Notes: generated by a model not told the origin, from the sequence alone. DNA of 20,546 nt from Actinobacteria bacterium 13_1_20CM_4_69_9 (GCA_001920085.1 MNJC01000007.1:1-20546); one strand, 5' to 3'; shown: positions 1 to 8,019, counted from the stretch's first letter. Program-made: numbers and translations.

Positions 1-164
1 ATCCCGAGCTCGTCGGCGACGCAGGGATCGGCTTCGACGACGCGGAGGAGGTGCCGGAGGCCCTCGCCCGTCTTGCCCTCGAGCTCGAGGATCGGCGGGC
101 GGCGATCCGTATCGCCTCGCTGCGCGAGGTCGCCGACCGCTACGTCGAGCTGTTGGAGTTGTGA
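1..164 (+). CDS. C-terminal fragment of a GT4-type glycosyltransferase (5' end outside window)
   Basis: The reading frame starting at base 3 is open from the window edge to a TGA at 162-164 and gives 53 residues. The first residues, PELVGDAGIGFDD, match the usual GT-B/GT4 C-terminal signature (E-L-V-G-D-A-G-x-x followed by an acidic D/E stretch), and the rest is the amphipathic terminal helix ending RYVELLEL. The family transfers sugars from nucleotide donors at the cytoplasmic face of the membrane. The stop overlaps the next gene's GTG start (GTGA at 161-164), so the two are almost certainly in one operon. Donor and acceptor cannot be told from this fragment. Confidence 0.75.
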   Translation, partial: PELVGDAGIGFDDAEEVPEALARLALELEDRRAAIRIASLREVADRYVELLEL

Positions 165-1168
165 TCGCGCCGCACTCGCGCCTCTTCGTGGTCGGCGACC
201 GCCTCGGCTGGTCGATCGACGACGACCGCGTCCGTCTGGTCGCGACGGCGCGGCGGCTCGGCTACAGGGTTGCGCCGAACGCAGCCCTTCGGCTCGCGCG
301 CCGGCAGAGCGTGTTCCAGCACAATCACTTCAACGCGCTGCATCCGCGCTGGCTCGACTCGTCGCACCGCCTCGGGCTGAGCTACTTCCACGGGCGGCCC
401 GGCACGCCCGGCTACCCCGAGTTCGACCGCGCCTACGCCGTCCTTCAGCAGAACGCGCGGCGCGTCGACCGGATCCAGGTGACGCACGCGGAAATGCACG
501 AGCTGGTCGTCGGCGCGGGTGTTCCGCGGGAGCGCGTCTTTACCATCCCGATCGGCGTCGACCTCGAGCACTTTCCGCTTGCGCCGCCGAGGGCCGGCGG
601 AGCTTTCGTCGTGGGCTCGTTCGTCAAGGACGGCGTGGGGATGGGCGACGGCTTCGAGCCGAAGCTGCTGAAAGGGCCGGACGTCTTCGTCGCCGTCGTC
701 GACCGGGTGCGCGAGCGCATTCCCGCGCTCTCCGTTGTCCTGACCGGCCCCGCACGCGGCTACGTTCGCCGCGAGCTCGAGCGCGGAGGCATCCCGGTGC
801 GGCACATGCTGCTGCGGTCGCGCAGTGAGCTTGCGCGCGGCTATCACGCCGTCGACGTGTGCGTCGTCGCCTCGCGGCAGGAAGGCGGGCCCAAAGCGGT
901 GCTCGAGGCGATGGCGAGCGGCGTGCCGGTCGTCACGACGCGCGTCGGCCAGGCGGCGGAGCTCGTGCGCGACGGCGAGAACGGCCTGCTCGCCGACGTC
1001 GACGACGTGGAAGCGATCGCGGCCGCGGTCGAGCGGGTGCACGGCGACGCGTCGTTGCGGGCGCGCCTCAGGGCGGCGGGTCGCGCGACCGCCGAGGCGC
1101 ACGCCGAGGAACGGCTCGATCCGCTCTGGGACGAGTTGCTCACGGGGTTCGTCGATGGCGCGCGCTGA
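161..1168 (+). CDS. GT4 family glycosyltransferase
   Basis: 335 aa, GTG start in a GTGA overlap with the upstream gene. The N-terminal half (residues 1 to about 150) is a divergent acceptor domain opening with RLFVVGDRLGWSIDDD, which resembles surface-glycan transferases rather than sucrose or trehalose enzymes. The C-terminal half is a standard Glycos_transf_1 domain with the EX7E donor motif at E241/E249 (EGGPKAVLE) followed by AMASGVPVV and a RDGENGLL loop. No membrane segment is visible, so it should be a soluble or peripheral cytoplasmic enzyme adding one sugar to a lipid-linked glycan. It lies in a run of glycosyltransferases. Sugar and linkage are not predictable from the sequence. Confidence 0.88.
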   Translation: MIAPHSRLFVVGDRLGWSIDDDRVRLVATARRLGYRVAPNAALRLARRQSVFQHNHFNALHPRWLDSSHRLGLSYFHGRPGTPGYPEFDRAYAVLQQNARRVDRIQVTHAEMHELVVGAGVPRERVFTIPIGVDLEHFPLAPPRAGGAFVVGSFVKDGVGMGDGFEPKLLKGPDVFVAVVDRVRERIPALSVVLTGPARGYVRRELERGGIPVRHMLLRSRSELARGYHAVDVCVVASRQEGGPKAVLEAMASGVPVVTTRVGQAAELVRDGENGLLADVDDVEAIAAAVERVHGDASLRARLRAAGRATAEAHAEERLDPLWDELLTGFVDGAR

Positions 1169-2237
1169 GCGGTATCTCCGCGCCGGGCTGCGCTGGCTGC
1201 GCCTGCTGACGCGCCGGCACGAGCCGGCGGGCGTCCGGGTCTTCTACGGGCACGACGTCGTCCCCGGTCCGGGGGACGCAGTTGCCGGCGGCACCGGCAA
1301 GTTCCAGCGTCTCGCGCAGCGTTTTCCGAACAGCCCGACCGGCTTCTCGCTCCTCTACCTCGGCTCGACGTGGCTGCCGCGCGACGTCGGGCCGCTCCTC
1401 GCGTACGCGCGCCGCCGCCGCATTCCGCTCGTCGTCAATCAGAGCGGCGTCGCGTATCCGGGCTGGGCCGGGAGCGACACGACACGCATCAACGACCAGT
1501 TCAGACGGCCGTTGCTCGCAGCGGACCACGTCCTCTACCAGAGCGAGTTCTGCAAGCGCTCGGCCGACGAGTGGCTCGGCGAGCCGCGGGGAAGCTGGGA
1601 GATCCTCTACAACGCGGTCGACGTCCGGCACTTCGCGCCTGCCGACGGCAGCGCCGGTGCCGAGCCGCTGCTCCTGCTCGGCGGCGACCAGACCCAGGCG
1701 TACAGGCTCGAGCTTGCGCTACGGACGCTGGCACTGCTGCCCGAGGCGCGGCTCATCGTCACCGGGCGGCTCGTCTCGGACCCCGCGCCGCTCCTCCGCG
1801 AGCTCGGCCTCGCAGACCGCGTCGAGCTGGTCGGCCGCTACTCGCAGGCGCAGGCGCCGGCGCTCTTCCGGCGCGCGCACCTGCTCCTGCACACCAAGGT
1901 GCTCGATCCCTGCCCCAGCCTCGTCGTCGAGGCGATGGCGTGCGGCCTGCCGGTCGTCTATCCGGCCAGCGGCGGGACGATCGAGCTCGTCGGCGACGAC
2001 GCGGGCGTGGGTGTTCCGCACCCGCAGAGCTGGGACCGAGACCAGCCGCCGGCTCCGGAGGCGCTCGCAGAAGCCGTCCGCGCCGTCCTCGCCGACCGTG
2101 ACCGCTACGCGGCGGCTGCGCGGCGCCGGGCGGTCGAACGGTTCGCGGTCGAGCCGTGGCTCGAACGCCACGCGGAGGTCTTCGACGACGCTCTCAGGGG
2201 CGTCGAGCCTCGAGCACGATCGTCTCGTAGCGGTTGA
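1155..2237 (+). CDS. GT4-like glycosyltransferase with DX7E donor motif
   Basis: 360 aa from the ATG at 1155, which overlaps the preceding gene by 14 nt. The frame is open further upstream, but that part is Arg-rich shadow of the previous gene. Residues 20-50 carry an N-terminal Rossmann start (VRVFYGHDVVPGPGD). The middle contains NQSGVAYPGW and YNAVDVRHF (the usual N-x-V/I-D of GT4). The donor domain reads LLLGGDQT, then PSLVVEAMACGLPVVYP. The position normally filled by the first Glu of EX7E is Asp (D251, second residue E259). The last 14 or so codons run into the 3' end of the convergent methyltransferase gene (44-nt tail-to-tail overlap), so the extreme C-terminus is evolutionarily constrained on both strands. 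Probably a polysaccharide glycosyltransferase; acceptor unknown. Confidence 0.85.
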   Translation: MARAERYLRAGLRWLRLLTRRHEPAGVRVFYGHDVVPGPGDAVAGGTGKFQRLAQRFPNSPTGFSLLYLGSTWLPRDVGPLLAYARRRRIPLVVNQSGVAYPGWAGSDTTRINDQFRRPLLAADHVLYQSEFCKRSADEWLGEPRGSWEILYNAVDVRHFAPADGSAGAEPLLLLGGDQTQAYRLELALRTLALLPEARLIVTGRLVSDPAPLLRELGLADRVELVGRYSQAQAPALFRRAHLLLHTKVLDPCPSLVVEAMACGLPVVYPASGGTIELVGDDAGVGVPHPQSWDRDQPPAPEALAEAVRAVLADRDRYAAAARRRAVERFAVEPWLERHAEVFDDALRGVEPRARSSRSG

Positions 2238-2826
2238 GCTCGGGCTCCTCGGTCAGGTGTCCCTCGAGCTCGCCGACGGCGCCCTCGGCGACGTCGACGA
2301 AGCCGGCCGCCTCGAGCGCATGGCGCAACGTCTGCGGGTCGTAGATGAAGTGGTGCCCCCACGAGCGGAAGAAGTTGTTGACGACCGCGCCCGGCAGCGG
2401 CGCCTCGAGCTCGGGCGCGAGCGTCTCGACCGCCCAGCGGACGTAGCGCTCCTGCAGCCCGCCGCCGTCGTACAGACGCGCGAGGCGTTCGAGCGAGGGC
2501 GTCGCGATCCGGACGCGCCCGCCGCTGCGCAGCACCCTCCTGCACTCGCGGAGGCAGTGCTGTCCCTCGGCGTATGTCAGGTGCTCGAGCATGTGCTCCG
2601 AGAACACGACGTCGAAGGACTCGTCCGGCAGCGGGAACCGCTTGCGCACGTCGAGGTAGGCGAGGTCGCGGCGCCCGTAGTCGTGCAGGTCGGTGTTGAG
2701 CCAGCCCGGCAGCACGTTCTCGCCCGCGCCGAGATGAAGCTTGCGCGCGTCGTGCGCGTCGAGATAGCGCGAGATCGTGCGCCGCCGGCGCACGACTCCG
2801 AGCACCGCTTTCACGTGCTGTCTCAT
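2194..2826 (-). CDS. class I SAM-dependent methyltransferase
   Basis: 210 aa, ATG start overlapping the stop of the upstream GT2 gene (ATGA, 2823-2826). Motif I is KLHLGAGENVLPGW (residues 29-42), followed by the acidic residue D46 in LNTDL. The motif after it (FDVVFSEHMLEHL, residues 71-83) and the RVLRSGGRVRIATP block (98-110) are typical of the Methyltransf_11 group found in O-antigen and exopolysaccharide clusters. It probably O-methylates a sugar of the glycan, or a related carbohydrate; the substrate is inferred from context only. The gene is second in a two-gene minus-strand operon and ends 44 nt inside the convergent glycosyltransferase gene. Confidence 0.87.
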   Translation of the reverse strand: MRQHVKAVLGVVRRRRTISRYLDAHDARKLHLGAGENVLPGWLNTDLHDYGRRDLAYLDVRKRFPLPDESFDVVFSEHMLEHLTYAEGQHCLRECRRVLRSGGRVRIATPSLERLARLYDGGGLQERYVRWAVETLAPELEAPLPGAVVNNFFRSWGHHFIYDPQTLRHALEAAGFVDVAEGAVGELEGHLTEEPELNRYETIVLEARRP

Positions 2827-3581
2827 CCGCGATAGCCGGCGATGCGCCCGCGGAGAGTGGCGAGATGGAACCGAGCGCGTCTCGGATCGAGCACGACGCC
2901 GCCGGCCGGACGCACCAACATGCCCGCAACCGCACGGCGCCCGTAGCGATGCTTGCGGAGGATGTAGCCGATGCTCGCGCCGTCACGGGCGCCGATCGAA
3001 GCCAGGTTGACTTCCTTGCGTGCATGCTCGACGACGAGCGACGGGTCGTACTCGATCCGCACTCCCGTGTCGAGCGCGCGGATCAGGTAGTCGATCTCCT
3101 CCCCGGACGACACCGGGAGCCCCAACCGCTCGTCGAACGCGCCTACGCGCTGGACGACGCTCCTGCGCAGGAAGATCGTGAACGAGATCGCGCGGTTCCA
3201 GAGGTTGTCGCGCGTCAGCGCAGCCGCATCTGCCGTCCACCAGGGCTCGCGTCCCGTGACGCCGTCGAGATCGGCGAGCCGCGCCGCGACGCGTTCGAGC
3301 AGGTCGGCCGGATACGCGCAGTCGTCGTCCGGAAACGCGACGACGTCGGCCTCGACGCGCGTCAGGACGGCATTGCGCGCGCGGGCGAGCCCGCGGGGTG
3401 CGCGAATTCGCTCGATGCGAAGCGCCGGATGGGCGGCGGCGACCCGTTCCGTCCGGTCGTCGTCGTTCTGATCGGCGAGCAGGACGCGGAAGCCCTGATG
3501 CGTTTGCCGCTCGAGCGAGCGAAGGAACGTGTCGAGCTCGTCGATGCGATCGACGGTCGCGACGACAAGGTCGAAAGTCAC
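2823..3581 (-). CDS. GT2 family glycosyltransferase (GT-A fold)
   Basis: 252 aa, GTG start. The N-terminus FDLVVATVDRIDELDTFL is the classic beta1-alpha1 of GT-A enzymes, GLARARNAVL (residues 64-73) is the conserved nucleotide-binding helix, and the metal-binding DXD-type motif is FPDDDCAYP (D85-D87). The catalytic-base region is SSGEEIDYLIRAL (E161, E162, D164). There is no transmembrane helix. The start is only 18 nt from the divergent GT2 gene at 3600 and has a TAGCGT box 6 nt upstream, suggesting leaderless transcription. It is co-transcribed with the methyltransferase downstream. It likely adds one sugar to the repeat unit; specificity unknown. Confidence 0.88.
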   Translation of the reverse strand: MTFDLVVATVDRIDELDTFLRSLERQTHQGFRVLLADQNDDDRTERVAAAHPALRIERIRAPRGLARARNAVLTRVEADVVAFPDDDCAYPADLLERVAARLADLDGVTGREPWWTADAAALTRDNLWNRAISFTIFLRRSVVQRVGAFDERLGLPVSSGEEIDYLIRALDTGVRIEYDPSLVVEHARKEVNLASIGARDGASIGYILRKHRYGRRAVAGMLVRPAGGVVLDPRRARFHLATLRGRIAGYRG

Positions 3582-3586
3582 GGCCG

Positions 3587-3592
3587 TACGCT
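3587..3592 (+). promoter_or_regulatory. -10 box (TACGCT) for the rightward GT2/GT4 operon
   Basis: TACGCT (TANNNT) is followed by 7 nt and then the GTG at 3600, so the transcript would begin at or one base from the start codon. A loose -35 candidate (ACGACA, 3562-3567, spacer 19 nt) lies inside the oppositely oriented gene. The assignment rests mainly on the -10 sequence and its position. Confidence 0.5.
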
Positions 3593-3593
3593 A
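3588..3593 (-). promoter_or_regulatory. -10 box (TAGCGT) for the leftward GT2/methyltransferase operon
   Basis: Read on the minus strand, TAGCGT (TANNNT) ends 6 nt before the GTG at 3581, the spacing expected when transcription starts at or next to the initiation codon. A weak -35-like CTGAGA lies at 3615-3610 (16-nt spacer), inside the opposite gene. There is no room for a ribosome binding site in the 18-nt gap other than promoter sequence. The box shares five bases with the rightward -10. Confidence 0.5.
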
Positions 3594-3599
3594 ACGCCC

Positions 3600-4448
3600 G
3601 TGCCGCTCGTCTCAGTGCTGCTGGCCGTGCACGACGATTCGCGCTTCCTGCGGGACGCAATCCAGAGCATCCTCGGGCAGACGCTCGACGATCTCGAGCT
3701 GCTGGTCGTCGACGACGCCTCGACCGACTCGACGCCGACCGTGCTGGCGCACGTGGACGACCCGCGCCTGACCGTGCTGCGGAACGACCGGCGGCTCGGC
3801 CTCGCGGCGTCGCTGAACCGCGGCCTCGACCACGCGGGCGGCCGGTACGTGGCACGCCTCGACGCGGACGACGTCGCGGTTCCCGACCGGCTGGAACGGC
3901 AGGTCGAACGGATGCGCAGCGCACCGGGCGTTGCGATCGTCGGCTCCGCCGTCGTGGATCTCGACGAGGACGGCCGACGCGGGGAAACGCACGTCATGCC
4001 CAGCGGCGCGAGACCGCTGCGCTGGCATGCGCTGTTCAGCTCGCCGTTCTTCCATCCGTCCGTGCTCTTCGAGCGCGCGGCGCTCGAGCGGCGTGAGCTG
4101 CGCTACGACCCGGAGTTCCTCGAGAGCGAGGACTACGACCTGTGGGCCCGGCTGTTTGCATTCGACGACGGCGACAACCTCCGCGAGCCGCTCGTGTTGA
4201 AGCGCGTGCACGCGGGCCAGGCCTCGCAGCGCCGCGGCGACGTACAGGAGTCCTTCCAGCGACGCGTCGCACTGCGGGAGATCGGCCGGGTGGCGCCGCA
4301 CGTCGACGCGGAGCGCGCCTGGCGCGCCGGTGCGCGCAAGGAAGGGGGCTCCCGCCGGGAGCTGCTCCGCCTGCTCCGTGCCTTCGAACGGAGACACGGC
4401 GGCGACTGGTCGGTGCGCGGCGCAGCGCTTCGGTCGGTGCTCCCGTGA
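3600..4448 (+). CDS. GT2 family glycosyltransferase (GT-A fold)
   Basis: 282 aa from the GTG at 3600. The frame is open far upstream, but family homology begins exactly at PLVSVLLAVHDDSRFL, and a -10 box sits 7 nt before this GTG. Conserved GT2 features in order are AIQSILGQTLDDLELLVVDDASTD, then LNRGLDHAGGRYVARLDADD with the DXD-type motif D88-A-D90-D91, and the catalytic-base region LESEDYDLWARL (E177/D178). The length is typical of a single-domain transferase from O-antigen or EPS clusters. Its stop overlaps the GTG of the following GT4 gene (GTGA), so the two are translationally linked. Donor and acceptor unknown. Confidence 0.88.
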   Translation: MPLVSVLLAVHDDSRFLRDAIQSILGQTLDDLELLVVDDASTDSTPTVLAHVDDPRLTVLRNDRRLGLAASLNRGLDHAGGRYVARLDADDVAVPDRLERQVERMRSAPGVAIVGSAVVDLDEDGRRGETHVMPSGARPLRWHALFSSPFFHPSVLFERAALERRELRYDPEFLESEDYDLWARLFAFDDGDNLREPLVLKRVHAGQASQRRGDVQESFQRRVALREIGRVAPHVDAERAWRAGARKEGGSRRELLRLLRAFERRHGGDWSVRGAALRSVLP

Positions 4449-5473
4449 CCCGGGTCACCGTCGTCTCGCCGGAGCCGACGCCTTACCGTGCGCCGCTCTT
4501 CGATCGCATCGCGCAGCGTGTCGATCTCACCGTCGTGTACGCGGCGCACACGGTCGCCGGGCGTGGCTGGACGGTGCCGCTCGACCATCGCGCTGTCTTT
4601 CTCCGCGGTGTTCGCGTGCCGGGAGTGCGCAGGCTGGTTCGCCACGACTATCCGGTGACGCCGGGCGTGGTGCCGGCGTTGCGGCGCTCGCGACCGGACG
4701 TCGTCGTCGTCTCGGGCTGGAGCACGTTCGCGTCGCAGGCGGCCGTCGCGTGGTGCCGCGCCCGCAGCGTCCCCTACGTCCTGCACGTCGAGAGCCACGA
4801 CCTCGACCCGCGGCCGGCGTGGCGCCGGCGGATCAAGGACGCGGTCGCGACGCCGGTCATCCGCGGCGCGGCGTCGGTTCTCGCCGTCGGCTCTGCCGCG
4901 CGCGACTCGGCGCTCAGGCGCGGTGCGTCGCAGGTGCGGATCTTCGCGAACACCATCGACGTCGAGCGGTGGGGCGAACGAGCGGACCGGCTGTCGCCGC
5001 GCCCGCACGAGGGCGTGCTCGTCCTCTCGGTCGGCCGCGACGTCCCCGAGAAGGGCTTCGACTTGCTGCGGGCCGCGTGCGGGGTCGCGGGCGTCGACCT
5101 GGCGATCGTCGTCGGCGGGCACGAGGAGGACGACCTCGCCCAGGCGTACGTGGACGCGGACGTCTTCGCGCTGCTGTCGCGTCACGAGCCGTGGGGCGTC
5201 GTCGTCAACGAGGCCGCGGCCTCCGGCCGGCCGCTCGTGCTCTCCGACCACGTCGGGGCTGCGTACGACCTCCTGCGCGACGGCGAGAACGGGTTCGTCG
5301 TTCCCGCGGACGACGCGCACGCGGCGGCGGCCGCGCTCCGCCGCCTCGCGGCGGACGCAGAGCTGCGCCGCCGCATGGGCGAGCGCTCGCGCGAGCTCGT
5401 GCGCGCCTGGGGGTACGAGGCTTCGGTCGAGAGCTTCCTCGAGGCGGTGCGCGAAGCTACCTCGAAGCCGTAG
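4445..5473 (+). CDS. GT4 family glycosyltransferase
   Basis: 342 aa, GTG start in a GTGA overlap with the upstream GT2 gene. The start TRVTVVSPEPTPYRAPLFDRI is the usual GT4 N-terminal strand-loop-helix, and HVESHDLD and SVGRDVPEKGFDLL are recognisable acceptor and donor-domain landmarks. The EX7E motif is EPWGVVVNE (E248/E256), followed by AAASGRPLVLSD and a LLRDGENGFVVPADD loop. The protein is complete and without membrane helices. It ends 17 nt inside the convergent GT-C gene. It is probably a cytoplasmic transferase of repeat-unit assembly. Confidence 0.88.
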   Translation: MTRVTVVSPEPTPYRAPLFDRIAQRVDLTVVYAAHTVAGRGWTVPLDHRAVFLRGVRVPGVRRLVRHDYPVTPGVVPALRRSRPDVVVVSGWSTFASQAAVAWCRARSVPYVLHVESHDLDPRPAWRRRIKDAVATPVIRGAASVLAVGSAARDSALRRGASQVRIFANTIDVERWGERADRLSPRPHEGVLVLSVGRDVPEKGFDLLRAACGVAGVDLAIVVGGHEEDDLAQAYVDADVFALLSRHEPWGVVVNEAAASGRPLVLSDHVGAAYDLLRDGENGFVVPADDAHAAAAALRRLAADAELRRRMGERSRELVRAWGYEASVESFLEAVREATSKP

Positions 5474-7079
5474 CGCGGTACCACGCACCGATGTCCGGGT
5501 GCGCAGCGATGAAGCGGTCGAAGTCGGCGTCGGGCAGCCCGAGCCCGGCGCGCAGGTCGTCGGGTGTCACGTACGTCTGCCCTTGCCACTGCACGCCGCG
5601 GCGATAGAGGACGAGCGGCGTCCCGTGGTGCGGGCGCTCGTAGGCCCAGGTGCGCACGAGCACGCCGTAGCCCGGATCGGAGGGGAGGGGCGTCCCGTTC
5701 TCGACCACGTAGTCCGACGTCGCCTCCGGGCCGCTGTTCCCGGGTTGGCCGGCGACGATCTGGACCCGAGGGTCGTCGCCGAGCGAGAGCCGGAGCGCAT
5801 CGGAGAGGCCCGCGTAAGACGCGACGACGACTTCGTGGGCGTCGGCACGCCGCTGCAGGACGTCCGCGAGCTCGCGCCAGCCCGTGCCCGCCGCCCAGCC
5901 GCTCGCATACTCGTCGCGGCTCAGTCCCGGATAAGGCGCAGTTGCGGGATCGGCCACGACGCGCGCGTCGAATACCACCGCGGCGGCGAGCGCGACCACG
6001 ACGACGAGAACGCCGAGCCGCCGCGGTCGCGTGACCCTGCCGGAGACGAAGGCGGCCGAGGCCGCGATCCCCAGCCCTGCGAACACGGCCAGCGTCGGCG
6101 TGATCGGAACGAGGTAGCGCACGAACGGGTTCGGCAGGAAGAGGATCGCGACGACCAGCGGCACGAGCAGCCAGAGGAGGTACAGGACGGCGAGGCGTCT
6201 CCGGTTGCCGAACGCGACGACGATCCCGATCACGCACGCGATCAGCAGCGGGATCGTCACGAAGCCGAGCAGCTCCGTCCCGTAGTCCCGCCACTCCGCC
6301 TGCAGCCACCGGAGTGGGTGCGCGAGGCCGTCGCCGAGGTCGCGGAACGTGCCGAGGGAGCGTCGCGCCTGCGGGTAGTCGTCCCAGTAGTCGCTCAGCG
6401 TGAGGATCAGGTACGCGGCGCCTGCGAGCAGGAGGGCGACGAGCGCGTGCGCGCCCCAGCCCACGAGCCGGCGCACGACCTGCCGCCCGCTCCAGTCGAA
6501 GACGATCAGCGATGCCGGGAAGAGCACGAGGGCGATCTCTCCCGTCTCCTTCGTCAGGAGCGCCGCGCCCAGCACGAGTCCCAGCCCGAGCGCCACCGCC
6601 ATCGACGCTCGCTCGGCGAGACGAAGCTGGAGGTAGAGCGCGAGCGCGAGGAGCGCGGTGACGAGCGGCTCCATCAGCCCGAGCACGTCGTGCACCAACG
6701 CGAGCGGTAGGAGCGCGTAGACGAACGCGCTCGCGATCGCGGCGTCCCGGCCGCCGAGACGCGCCGCGAGCGCGGCCACGACGCCGAGCGAGAGGAGGCC
6801 CGCTGCGAACGACACGAGCCGCACGCTGTCGAGCGGATGGATGCCGGCGAAGACCAGCCCCGCCCCGAGCCACGACAGGAGGGGCAGCTTCCCGTACGCC
6901 AACGCCACGAAGCGGTCGTTGACGCTGTCGTGGACGCGCGTCGCCCAGGTGGCGTAGAGCGACTCGTCCAGGAACGGCGGGAAGCGCCAGAGCAGCGACA
7001 GCCGCATCGCGATCATCAGCAATGCCGCTCCGGCGAAAGGCGCGGCGGCCCGGACGCCCACGTCCGAGGGCGGCCTCAC
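5457..7079 (-). CDS. polytopic GT-C glycosyltransferase (ArnT/PMT-like, GT39/GT83 group)
   Basis: 540 aa from the GTG at 7079. The frame stays open further upstream, but that part encodes shadow of the preceding gene. Early in the protein is RFPPFLDESLYATWA, where D38-E39 match the catalytic acidic pair of the first periplasmic loop of ArnT and protein O-mannosyltransferases. About ten hydrophobic segments follow (for example FAAGLLSLGVVAAL, ALVALLLAGAAYLILTL, LGVLVVVVALAAAVVF), then a hydrophilic C-terminal domain of roughly 150 residues. The family moves a sugar from a polyprenyl phosphate to a lipid, glycan or protein on the outer side of the membrane. This start gives a GTGA overlap with the alternate-frame end of the upstream GT4 gene. 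The acceptor is unknown. Confidence 0.85.
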   Translation of the reverse strand: MRPPSDVGVRAAAPFAGAALLMIAMRLSLLWRFPPFLDESLYATWATRVHDSVNDRFVALAYGKLPLLSWLGAGLVFAGIHPLDSVRLVSFAAGLLSLGVVAALAARLGGRDAAIASAFVYALLPLALVHDVLGLMEPLVTALLALALYLQLRLAERASMAVALGLGLVLGAALLTKETGEIALVLFPASLIVFDWSGRQVVRRLVGWGAHALVALLLAGAAYLILTLSDYWDDYPQARRSLGTFRDLGDGLAHPLRWLQAEWRDYGTELLGFVTIPLLIACVIGIVVAFGNRRRLAVLYLLWLLVPLVVAILFLPNPFVRYLVPITPTLAVFAGLGIAASAAFVSGRVTRPRRLGVLVVVVALAAAVVFDARVVADPATAPYPGLSRDEYASGWAAGTGWRELADVLQRRADAHEVVVASYAGLSDALRLSLGDDPRVQIVAGQPGNSGPEATSDYVVENGTPLPSDPGYGVLVRTWAYERPHHGTPLVLYRRGVQWQGQTYVTPDDLRAGLGLPDADFDRFIAAHPDIGAWYRATASR

Positions 7080-8013
7080 GTCACTGCTCGGTAGATCGAC
7101 TCCTGCGTGTCGACGACACGATTCCACGGGCCTCGGCCGCCACCATGCCGAAGCTCTCGCCCTCAGACGCGAGGACGAAGACGTCCGCCTGCGGGTACAG
7201 ATGCGCCGGCGGCTCGTCGGACACGGGGAGGACGTGGACGCGGTCGCCCGCAGGCGCCACGCCGTGGCGATCGTCCGGGCCGGCGACGACGAGGTGCGCA
7301 TCCGGCAGGGCGTGCAGCGCGGCGAGCAGGTGATCGATGCCCTTGCCGGCGGCGATGCGTCCGACGTAGAGCACGAGCGGGGCATCCGGCGGGATCCCCA
7401 GCTCGCCGCGTAAGTCGCCGTCGATCCTGCTCTCGACGGGCTCCGGGAACCCATTGCCGCGCACGTGCACCTTCTCCGGCGGCACGCCCTGTGCGAGGAC
7501 ATCGTCGCGCTCCCGATCCGAGGCGACGACGACTGCCGCCGCGCCGCGCGCGACGCCGCGATACAGCGTCGCGTCGAGCAGCCGCTTGAGCACGACCTTG
7601 CGCAACCGCGGCCGGAACATCCCCAGCGGCTCGAAGACGTACGGCACCTGCGCGAGGCGGCACCAGGCGGCCGTCCCGGTCGTCACGGGGTCGCGAAAGC
7701 CGAAGACGTGCACGACGTCGGGGCGCTTCAACCTCGCCAGCGCGACCGGGAGGGTCGGCGTGATTCCCATCCACCGGTAGCGCAGCGGCGTGCCGAGGTA
7801 GTGCACGGTCGCGCCGTCGACGAGCCCGAGCCGCGATCTCGCCGACGGACGCTGGTGGACGTCGACGATCGTCGTCGTCAACACGTCGACGATGTGCCCG
7901 TGTGCGACCAGGCGGCGCACGAGCTCACCGGCAGCGACCACCGGTCCGCCGAACGCGCGCGACGGAGCCCACACCGGCGCTGCAAAGAGAATCCGGAGCT
8001 GGCCGTGGGGCAC
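7076..8013 (-). pseudogene. GT4 family glycosyltransferase with frame-changing internal deletion
   Basis: The GTG at 8013 opens a normal GT4: RILFAAPVWAPSRAFGGPVVAAGELVRRL, HVFGFRDPV, FEPLGMFRPRLRK, and a donor domain with VLYVGRIAAGKGIDHLL and an EX7E motif ESFGMVAAE (E286/E294). Family members then continue with about 90-100 residues (A-M-A-x-G-x-P-V-V and so on). Here the frame reads RGIVSSTRRSRSTEQ and stops at 7081 (310 aa). In another frame, 7129 to 7076 encodes PWNRVVDTQESIYRAVT and a stop, exactly the kind of terminal helix GT4 proteins end with, and that stop overlaps the next gene's GTG (GTGA). An internal segment thus appears missing near 7130. It may be a real mutation or an assembly collapse; the product as written lacks most of the donor domain after EX7E. 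Confidence 0.75.
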
Positions 8014-8019
8014 GGCGAG

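Noticed and set aside
2865..3599. Upstream extension of the plus-strand GT2 gene into the minus-strand GT2 gene
   Set aside because: Homology starts at 3600, the extension is antisense to a well-supported GT2 gene, and a -10 box lies just before GTG 3600.
3582..3599. Possible terminator or attachment site in the short divergent gap
   Set aside because: Too short, no stem-loop of useful size, and the sequence is better explained as overlapping -10 boxes.
7080..7502. Upstream extension of the minus-strand GT-C gene to 7502
   Set aside because: The extra residues are Arg/Ser-rich shadow of the GT4 gene; only the last few codons before 7079 carry meaning, as the displaced region of the neighbouring GT4.
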